From Neonectria sp. B-13 (taxonomy: Eukaryota > Ascomycota > Sordariomycetes > Hypocreales > Nectriaceae): a stretch of DNA of 15,277 nucleotides. Each line of letters begins with the position of its first letter. The stretch's first letter is position 1. Location: assembly GCA_002682825.1 (NCBI GenBank), contig NOKP01000131.1:2511-17787 (forward strand), written 5' to 3'. Below, in pieces: positions 8,943 through 15,277 of this stretch. The translations under genes were made by a program, and so were the position numbers. The notes beneath the pieces are model-generated. The model ran no database searches, had not been told where the DNA came from, and saw only the letters and a program-made list of their open reading frames with translations.

Positions 8943-8991
8943 AAACGAGTTCCAGATGGACGGGTTGGACTTCCCCAACTACCTGAACTGA

Positions 8992-10099
8992 GGTTGACAT
9001 AGGAGAACGTCGGCCCTGAGTTTCGGGAAGCGCGCTGAGAGAATATACCACTTTGATTCAGTATGTACAAAAAAACAGATATCTGATTTCTGCTTTCACT
9101 CTAAGACCTTTCGATGTGTTCGCATCGATAAAGTTGACTGCCCACTACCAGACACAACCAATGCAGAGTTAGAGGCTCAGGACAAAGCACAACTCTCAGT
9201 CCGGCCTAAAGCGACGTCAACTGGATTTAACAATTCGGATTAAAATGCCGAAATCTACAATTTCCGCCTCCCGAGCCCAGAGCCAGATAGGTCGGAGGGT
9301 GTCCTGTCTCTTCATCAACGTCAGCTAATTTCAAGTCGGATGGTTTTCTTACACCAGTATCCCCCGTGCAGCTTGTTGGCTTTGGAAATAGCGTGGGTGG
9401 TGTGGTGGTCGTTCATCGCGTGGTCCGTTTGTAGGTTAGGGGGTGCTGGTGAAAACTTTTCATAGCACCATGTTTGGTTCTGCATACCTCCAGTCTCCCC
9501 CCAGCGCTCGGCTTCGTCTGCTTGTCTGTCCGTATCCCCCCGGACTCGCGTGTACTTTGAACTGTGTGTTTCTGTGTATTATCGTTGCCTCCTGCTGGGT
9601 TCCTATGCGGCTGTGTCTTTGCTTGTCTGTTGAAGTCATGGAACTGAGTTGTGAGCATGGCCTGGATGTTAGGAGGATCAATTGTTATGATCTGTTTAGT
9701 GCCTAGAACGGTCTACTTGTATGTGTAATCCTTCTGTTCCTTGTAAATCTTTAAGTACTCGCTCGGAACCTGGCCTTTCCAGTCTGCATTAAGCAGCCTT
9801 GCTAGATGATCAATACCCCAGGATGCTTATTGATTCTGATAGGTGCACACTGACAACTGAGACGCTTTGCACTTTGTGAGCGGAGGCAGGATGTTACCAT
9901 TCGCCGTAAAAACCAGACAACCGCAAATGGGACTAGGAGGTAGGCTTTAAGAACCGTGAGGTACCACATTGTGTATGTAATCGATGGCTTAAAGAGATTA
10001 TACTCAGCTTGTACGGATATTTGTTTATGTAGGTGATACTAGCTGGAATGATTATAGCGGTTACAGCGATCGGTGGGCAGCTGGGGCCTTAAGCCCGTT
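8992..10099. other. Stretch without a supported gene
   Basis: This is the 3' flank of the zinc-cluster gene, followed by pyrimidine-rich DNA. Overlapping ORFs at 9413-9706 on both strands have no recognisable content; the plus-strand one is Cys/Leu-rich and looks like translated low-complexity sequence. Small hairpins occur (TCGATG-6 nt-CATCGA near 9113-9130). From about 9700 all frames are stop-dense and AT-rich, and this may already be the 3' part of the retrotransposon relic, whose end I could not place. Confidence 0.45.
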
Positions 10100-11420
10100 A
10101 AATAGCCCACCCATCTTGTTGTTGTGTTTATCCGAGATTGCCGCAGCAGCTAAGTTTGGAGCTACGGGAAAACCGGCTTTGGTGGCTATTATGGTGTTAT
10201 GGGTAAGTTATACCTCTATATCGGGTAGTATGGGAACTCGGCTTACATGAATAGTGACGCTTAATGGCTAGAATTGTTCCTGAAGTGTATAAGAACTGCG
10301 AAATGACATAAGCGTGGCAGCTAAAGCTATAGTTACTTAACAGGGGGGTTTTACTTTTGCCTGCAACCGTAGTACTCCACAAACCGGGACCACCCTATGG
10401 TCTCTCAAATAAACTTACATTGATCGGATGGGACTGTGGCTAGATGCATGAGTACTCAAAATCGGCAAAAAGAAAACATCGAAAAAACAGATGAACACGT
10501 CCGGACCGAGATCGTAGAGGAAGTGATAGATATATTCTTAACACGGGATAATGTAAGTAGTTAGTCTATAGACCTCTGCGAGAGCTAGCGAGGCTGTCAT
10601 AAACTTTTATCGCCTAAAAGAAAAGATCGATGATTGATAATTTGAATACTGCAATCGCATTTGTCAGGTTTCTGGAGGGGATTGATCTTGGCGTTTCTTT
10701 AATGTGTTGGCGGTTCCCATTTCTTCAGGGTAAGCCGGAATAGCCGCAGCAACCTGTTCTTAGTAGTAGGTTAGCTCTGCTTCCATATTATTGCTGATTT
10801 GCCGTCCTCACTAGGTGCTTTCCGGGGTTTATTAGCAATAGCCTTTCTTTTGGCCTCTTCTATGAATAAGTTCGTACTATCTTCCCTGTGGAAACTTTTG
10901 GCCTGAAACTACTGGCCTTAGATATTAGTTAATTTTAGGTTTGTAGGTTGAGTTATAGGATGTTGTCCTTCCTGCGCTGAAATACCCGTACTATTTCTTG
11001 CTTATGGGTGGTAAATAATCGCACCTGTTACCTGTTGTACTTCTTCGTCATTTACGGTATATGTATCCATTCGGTCTGTGTCTGTTCCTTATCTGATCAC
11101 GATTTCTTTGATACTGGTTAAAATGGAGAGTGTTGTGTTGATTGCCCTTGTAGCTTCTATGACATTCTGTCTACTTCTCATCGCTTATTATGCTCTGTAT
11201 CCAGTGGATTGGTAGATAATCCCTTCCCCTCTTTATATTGTTGCCTCTCTCTCTAAAGATGAGCTCTAAAAGCTGCCTTACTAGCCTGATCTCTTTCCGG
11301 GTGCCCGTGATATTGAAACCGAAGTTGTCACGGGCCAGGGCCCATATCCTTGCGGCTGTGCCGCAAGACGTACTAGGCTCGTGCGCGCCAGGGATGAGAA
11401 ATCGTTCCACAGCTCAGGGG
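10100..11420 (-). mobile_element. Degenerate LINE (non-LTR retrotransposon) with reverse transcriptase remnant
   Basis: A single minus-strand frame from 10875 to 10660 (72 codons, two TAA stops) reads EEAKRKAIANKPRKAPSEDG, then SAIIWKQS, a stop, PTTKNRLLRLFRLTLKKWEP, PTH, a stop, RNAKINPLQKPDK. This is the N-terminal reverse transcriptase block of LINE elements, where K-A-P-G-x-D-G, I-I-W-K-x-x-W, a basic helix, L-P-x-x-W-R-x-A-x-I and P-x-x-K-P are typical. Both stops fall where the family has Trp, and Gly-to-Ser in the KAPGEDG block is also a transition, as expected for RIP. Further toward 10450 a frame reading LALAEVYRL may continue the domain. A 79-codon minus-strand ORF (11410-11171) lies where sequence between endonuclease and polymerase domains would be, but is unassigned. 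No complete endonuclease, RNase H, poly-A end or target-site duplication was seen, so both boundaries are approximate. The element cannot be functional. Confidence 0.75.
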
Positions 11421-11550
11421 CACTTAGGAACTTCTTTCCTTCTTCTTCATCTTTGATGTAAATAGCATCCTGGACTAGATAGCTGGAATACAGTTACTAG
11501 AGGCCGTTCACAGAAGTAAGCTCTCTATACTATTCAACTATCGGATTTAT

Positions 11551-12447
11551 AATGTTAAGCACGGCTCTATCTGTGTTTATGAATGGGGACTGGAGAAAAG
11601 GCTAAAAGTCGTTCTGATATATGGTATGTCCATATGTATAATGACTCTGGGTCCATAGCTGAAGCTCTAGTCTCCCGAGGTTGCTGGGTCTTGCTATTCG
11701 ACCTCTTTGGTCGGGGGTTTTCGGATGGCGTCGGCGACCTTCCTCACGACATCCGCCTATACACAACTCAGATTCTGCTAGCGTTGGCTTCCTCTTCACT
11801 TCCGTAGATAGGTTCCAATTCTTTATTAGTAATTGGTTATTCTCTTGGTGGAGCTGTGGCTGCTTCTTTTACCGTTCAGTTCCCTCACATGGTTTCCAGC
11901 CTCATTCTTCTCGCTCTAGCTGGACTCATCCGCGCAACCGACCTAGGCTTGACCTTCTGGCTCCTGTTCAAGTCGGGTCTTGTGCCGAAGTGTGTGTTGC
12001 ATGCTTTAATGTGTGTTCAACTATGAGGCTGTACGAGAAGCAGTGGTATAAGAGAGTAGTATAGTTCACCTCCGGAGGACCATAAATCGACTACCGATCT
12101 TAGGACCGCACGTTCAGGCGCCAACAAGCTGTCACTTCCCGAGCAGATGTCCGCGTATATGCCATGGATAGTAGCGCATCACCGCGGCTTCATCACCTGC
12201 GCGATTCGCGCCCTTCACGAATCAGCAACCGGTCTGGCAGGCGCTATGGAAGCGAAAAATGGGTAGCACAGCTATAATACTTGGTGAGGCAGATGAGTTT
12301 CTCAACAATTCGTAGTACGAAAGAAATAAACTGCCACTACTTAGAGGCCAGGACCACGTATTGTGGAAGGTATTGCCGGGCGGCCACGACTTCGTGATGG
12401 CCGCGCCAGAGCTTATTATGCGTGAGATTGATGCTTTTGGGGTTTAC
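11551..12447 (+). pseudogene. Alpha/beta-hydrolase pseudogene (nonsense and frameshift mutations)
   Basis: Three frame segments join into one fungal alpha/beta-hydrolase. Segment 1 (from 11551) reads GSICVYEWGLEKRLKVVLIY. Segment 2, in a shifted frame from 11655, reads IAEALVSRGCWVLLFDLFGR, GFSDGVGDLPHD, then the nucleophile elbow VIGYSLGGAVAASF (Ser codon 11841-11843) and FPHMVSSLILLALAGLIR, and later MSAYMPWIVAHHRGFITCAI. Segment 3, shifted again from about 12259, reads STAIILGEADEFLNN (Asp codon 12292-12294) and WKVLPGGHDFVMAAPELIMREI (His codon 12385-12387). In-frame stops lie at 11805, 12024, 12057, 12264 and 12313; the one at 11805 sits where the family tends to have Trp. The catalytic triad is thus still readable, but at least two frameshifts and four internal stops rule out function. 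The N-terminus is missing toward the LINE relic. Several replacements (Cys for Arg before VYEWG, Tyr for His in LIYG, Leu for Pro in LALAG) are C-to-T type. The family assignment is from motif order, without alignment. Confidence 0.85.
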
Positions 12448-13240
12448 ATGCGTAGGGGAAGACCGATAGATGGATTATATAACAAATTGAAAGGAGCCAA
12501 GCACACAAAACATTGCACATCCGAAGCGCTGGGATCACAACTTTTCTACCGTCGCGATGGGCCGGAGGAAGGAGTGCGACTGCGAGATCCGCAGGGTTTT
12601 ACTCTCTTGTCGCGTGGAAGGTTGCGGATTCTTCCTCTCCACCGCTACTTCGAAAGATGCGGGTGAAGGTGAAGGAGATATTCCGACCCTTGAGATTTGA
12701 GATAGAAGTAGGGTGTACGCCGACTCTATTGTGACGGGTCAGGGTGACAGAAGCCGTACAGCGCGCTCATGGGGTAGTTGTTGAGACTTACAGGGCTGCC
12801 GCGTCGCAAGGACAGCGGCCCACCGCCGAGCTGCGTCATCAATACACCGGCCAAATACAGCGGTACCAAATGAGCAATCATCGGTGTGGCGTCCTTCAAT
12901 ATCTGTGACCAATCGCTTCTGTACCCTGTATTTAAGCGTGGCCGCGCAGGGAGTGGTCACAGACCAACTCCCAGATAGTGCGTAGGCCATGTAAGCATCA
13001 GGACAACAGGATGGTGCCGTCTTTCGCGAACCATCTTGGAAATCCGACACCCGAATCGTCCATAACCAACACAGTGGTTGGATTCCACGAACTAGGGGCG
13101 GGTGTGCTAATCACGATTCCGCTATCTGCTTCGATTTAAAGGTCTGGTGGGGAAGCCTCATGTTATGCAAAAATGGCCCACCCATGCACAAGTTTTATAA
13201 AACGAGCGGCCTATGCTTTTGGTACATAATTTTGACCTAA
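12448..13240. other. Stretch without a supported gene
   Basis: The hydrolase frame stays open to 12664, but beyond about 12447 its translation no longer resembles the family, so this is probably read-through of non-coding flank. A 103-codon minus-strand ORF (13050-12739) has no recognisable domain. A bulged hairpin pairs GGGAGTGGTC (12949-12958) with GACCAACTCCC (12962-12972). Nothing else could be supported. Confidence 0.45.
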
Positions 13241-13480
13241 ACTAACCATCTCGCCCCGCCTCCTCGAACCATTTCTTGTCAGCATCGAGTGGATGGCATA
13301 TCTCATATTACCCGCCCACACACCCATCGAGCATGCCTGAACTGCCGGATTTCCAAGCTACGTTGCGAACCATTGGGCACCGGAGGTAACTTTGGGGAGG
13401 AGAAAATGGATAAATTTGATCGCTTAAGGTAGATTGTTCCATTCTCGAGGTACGCTACGTAACTGGCTAAGAAAAAGGTG
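13241..13480 (+). pseudogene. Second Zn2Cys6 zinc-cluster relic
   Basis: A plus-strand frame (13241-13432, closed by TAG, no ATG) encodes THRACLNCRISKLRCEPLG, the first half of a zinc cluster: C-x2-C-x6-C within a basic stretch (core codons 13331-13366). The second half should supply C-x2-C-x6-C. Instead the sequence reads MDKFDRL and then stops, although shifted frames give fragments compatible with a ...DKCDRLGR-C-S... end. This suggests one or two base losses and a Cys-to-Phe change. No regulator body follows. An alternative is an intron (GTAACT donor at about 13386, TAG at 13430-13432), but no cysteines follow the acceptor. It belongs to the same broad regulator class as the gene at 8061 but is a different sequence. 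Confidence 0.6.
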
Positions 13481-14495
13481 TCCTAGACCTAGACGGGCTA
13501 TCTAATTGGTTCGTTCGTACTAAAGGAATCGGGGATCGTTTAAATGTACCGCGCTGCCGGTGTCCCGTGTTCTAGTGCAACGCTGGCAGCTCATGATTGG
13601 TTGCTTCGTAAGAAAACTATCATGTCCCCGCCCCTCACCCTCCCGAGAGGCAGCCTAGCCCAAGCTTATGATTAACGCCTGTTGCACGACCAGGTTTCGA
13701 TGGAAACTTTAAGGATAAGCTGCTCCTTACTTAGCCTTGTTCGTCTCAAGTTCGACTGCAATTTGTATCTCAACCGCAGCTGGAATGTCACAGTCGACTG
13801 TTGGCTTGGGTCTGGTGGAGAAGGTCTGCAGTTGGACCCTAGACTGAAACACGGAGTGATCTTGGGGAGGGGTGCGACATGTTAGGAGTAGCGCCACGGC
13901 GGCAATTTTGCACAGGAGGGCGCTAGAGATTCCATAGGCTGATAAGGAGTCCACTTCTCACCAGTAGCAACTTTGATCATGCAATTGAAACTACATTCGT
14001 AGAAAAATTGGCGAGTGATGCTGACGATGCGGCGAAGTTGGGAGGTGGCGAAGGTCTGGTGACCCACTCTAAATCCCCCCCACTGTAGGTTGGTTTGCTA
14101 GGGTGTGAATATGTTACTATACACGTATAGACACGGCCATCGCCAGAGCTTACCCTGTTTTAATTTTTAACCTGGGTGTTTCAGCTGAATATTCCTGGTA
14201 CTCTCAAACCTTACCATTGGTGGAAGAAAGCATTCAAAAAGCTATAAAAAAAAAAAGGAAAATTTGCAGTTCACGTTGGCAATAACACGAACGTTAACGA
14301 GGTCAAATTGCATTATTAAGGGGCCACTAAGTTAGTGATTCGAATTGCACCAGGTTTCAAGGAGTTATTTTCTCGGATTATTCAAATGAATAACCCACTC
14401 TAAAAGGATCTTTATAACCTCCTCATACCCTACTACTAAGTACTCGTATGCTTCTCTCACCACGAATCTGCCCTCATTAGAACAGAACTTAAATC
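13481..14495. other. Stretch without a supported gene, AT-rich toward its end
   Basis: Short ORFs at 13682-13885 (plus), 13954-13727 and 14067-13882 (minus) show no recognisable features. From about 14100 the DNA is AT-rich, with a TATAAAAA run leading into an A-tract (14243-14256) and a perfect palindrome TTATTCA-AA-TGAATAA (14378-14393). The TATA sequence lies about 250 bp ahead of an ATG at 14496, but a promoter role is not supported by anything else. Confidence 0.45.
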
Positions 14496-14510
14496 ATGCG
14501 ACTATCGCCT

Positions 14511-14514
14511 NNNN
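14511..14514. other. Assembly gap (4 N)
   Basis: Four undetermined bases. A run this short may be a placeholder for a gap of unknown size. It lies directly upstream of the GH12-like fragment, five codons after an ATG at 14496, so the joined frame across it cannot be trusted. Confidence 0.95.
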
Positions 14515-14741
14515 CCGACACGGGCATTACTGTCTCATCGCTCTTGGTGGACGAGGGCAACCAATTTGGGGATGAAAAAAGCGGCAGCTTTGACGGTGAT
14601 ATCAAGGATTGGCTGGTAGCCCTTTCGAAGGAGGGCGTCTTCTCCGGGAACACGTACGTCAACGTTGGCAATGCGGGCATGGAGCCGTACTGGGGTATCG
14701 TCACTTTTGTTAACTCTCTAAGCCTGAGGATCAATCTGTAG
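14515..14741 (+). CDS. GH12-like glycoside hydrolase, C-terminal fragment
   Basis: The frame after the gap runs 75 codons to a TAG at 14739. Its last 50 residues resemble the C-terminus of family GH12 beta-1,4-glucanases/xyloglucanases: FDGDIKDWLVAL, then NTYVNVGNAGMEPYWG, then a short strand ending LSLRINL. In GH12 the matching order is (S)GD(V/L)-x-x-F-F-x-Y-L, a Q-Y-V strand, G-T-E-P-F-x-G and a final strand ending near S-I-N; the spacing from Y-V to E-P-x-x-G is the same. The Glu of G-x-E-P (codon 14682-14684) would be the acid/base catalyst. GH12 enzymes are secreted, about 220-240 residues long, and cut plant cell-wall glucans. Only about a third is here. No nucleophile motif (YELMIWL-type) or signal peptide was found upstream, so the rest is deleted, in the gap, or too diverged. 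The preceding 25 residues do not match. The assignment is from memory of the family pattern and is moderate. Confidence 0.5.
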
Positions 14742-15207
14742 GAAGTCTACTGAAGGGGTTATGGTAGATGTCACGGCCTAGGTTGGACTAGGCGGTCACA
14801 ACCGGCAGAACTATGACGCCCCCGAACTTTTTCTTTTCTAAACAATGTAAGGAGCGACTGCGCTCTACGTTCTAAATATACACATTCACTTACTACTTAG
14901 ACAGGAGCCTTAAGCTCTTCAGCTATCAACACAATTAGTTGCACAAAACTACTTTTGCACATTACTAGACCGTGACCTACATTGCTCAGTACGACGTCCT
15001 GATCTACTAGATCATACACCTCACGCCTCGGACCTACCCTATACTCCTAGGTTAGACTCGACCGTCACAGTAAAGGGGACCTTCCTTTGTCATCTTACTT
15101 TCTTGGCATGCAGATGTTAAGAAAGTAGCCCTAATTACACCAATCTTCTTAACAAGTGCACCACAACAACCACAATCCTGCGCTTCGCGCAGCCCACGGC
15201 GGCGGCG
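14742..15207. other. Intergenic stretch, likely upstream region of the right-edge gene
   Basis: No gene is supported. The stretch is AT-rich and stop-dense to about 15100, then C/A-rich (CACCACAACAACCACAATCC, 15159-15178), the composition usual for a fungal 5' untranslated leader just before a start codon. A minus-strand ORF (15267-15052) is Arg/Gly-rich because it reads the GC-rich opposite strand and is treated as a shadow. Confidence 0.45.
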
Positions 15208-15277
15208 ATGGCATCCGCCACCTCCTGCCCGCCTGTTGTCCCGGACCCTTTTGACCTGGGAATCCATACTCCTGCCA
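15208..15277 (+). CDS. Possible start of a gene running off the right edge
   Basis: ATG at 15208 in a favourable context (GGCGGCG before, G after) opens a frame that is uninterrupted to the window end (23 codons): MASATSCPPVVPDPFDLGIH and so on. It is the first ATG after an in-frame TAA (15118-15120), follows a C/A-rich leader, and codon third positions are G/C-rich, unlike the AT-rich DNA just upstream. Too little sequence is present to name a family. Confidence 0.4.
   Translation, partial: MASATSCPPVVPDPFDLGIHTPA

Larger units (their letters stand above)
8061..8991 (+). pseudogene. Zn2Cys6 (fungal zinc-cluster) transcription factor, frame-broken and missing its middle domain
   Basis: From the ATG at 8061 a Ser/Thr-rich N-terminus leads to a canonical zinc cluster: C84-x2-C87-x6-C94-x5-C100-x2-C103-x6-C110 (CHLCDRRKVRCDKKLPC and following), then a basic linker and a coiled-coil-like TIADVASRISDLEKTL. 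This frame stops at 8634. A conserved-looking stretch of the same family (GDEVLVRKGTSSQCFDEVL, about 8629-8685) continues in another frame, so a shift lies between about 8490 and 8620. A GTAAGC donor follows at 8710, with a CTAG acceptor ending at 8768, but splicing there does not enter the next plausible frame (DVQSVLTAP, from 8780). A last frame reaches the TGA at 8989 and ends DWSTLMQDLPDWSTLINEF plus a short acidic tail. The roughly 400-500-residue fungal_trans domain usual in such regulators is absent. Three inconsistencies argue for decay. A short, unusually spliced regulator or assembly indels are alternatives. An earlier intergenic TTG start (7971) is not favoured. Confidence 0.75.

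Noticed and set aside
9413..9706. Overlapping 73-87-codon ORFs on both strands
   Set aside because: No domain, biased composition, and all frames are similarly open, so they are treated as chance ORFs.
10448..10564. 38-codon plus-strand ORF starting MSTQNRQKENIEKTDEHV, followed by a GTAAGT donor-like site
   Set aside because: It lies antisense to the LINE relic, has no plausible acceptor and no downstream coding exon; the hydrophilic composition probably reflects AT-rich sequence.
1..15277. CRISPR array, operon-type ribosome binding sites, riboswitches
   Set aside because: No regularly spaced direct repeats were seen, and introns plus gene families indicate a eukaryotic (fungal) genome where these are not expected.

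Overview
The window looks like filamentous ascomycete (Pezizomycotina-type) genomic DNA. The evidence is short spliceosomal introns of 46-58 nt with fungal-type donor and acceptor sites, Zn2Cys6 zinc-cluster transcription factor sequences, a fungal-type FAD-dependent phenol-hydroxylase-like monooxygenase, and a decayed non-LTR retrotransposon whose stop codons look like C-to-T/G-to-A damage (the signature of repeat-induced point mutation, RIP). Gene density is low and most coding sequence is broken, so this is an accessory, decaying region and not a compact core locus.

Layout. Positions 1-394 (minus) hold the N-terminal part of an unrecognised gene running off the left edge, with a possible 5'-leader intron just upstream. 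From 454 to 3440 no gene could be supported; a cluster of G/C-rich hairpins lies at 1777-1954. A strong 40-bp dyad (3450-3489) precedes the one apparently intact gene: a four-exon FAD monooxygenase on the minus strand (5587-3709, 572 residues after splicing). Its upstream region has a TATA box and a CGG-N10-CCG element of the kind bound by zinc-cluster dimers. From 5761 to 7890 no gene could be identified.

A perfect 12-bp-arm inverted repeat (7891-7924) lies 136 bp ahead of a Zn2Cys6 regulator (8061-8991, plus). The regulator keeps a perfect DNA-binding domain and its own C-terminal tail, but its reading frame is broken and the large middle domain is missing. Downstream come a minus-strand LINE-type reverse transcriptase relic (about 10100-11420), an alpha/beta-hydrolase pseudogene (11551-12447, plus) with all three catalytic positions still readable, a second zinc-cluster relic (13241-13480, plus), a GH12-like glycoside hydrolase C-terminal fragment immediately after a 4-N gap (14515-14741, plus), and a possible gene start at the right edge (15208).

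How it fits together. The monooxygenase and the zinc-cluster regulator are divergently oriented and could once have been an enzyme/regulator pair of a small catabolic or secondary-metabolite cluster. That is inference from position and from the promoter motif only. The LINE relic and the adjacent hydrolase pseudogene share the same transition-type nonsense pattern, which fits RIP acting on the repeat and spreading into single-copy flanking DNA. The monooxygenase has escaped this damage. Splice sites and family assignments were made by reading the sequence, without alignment tools.
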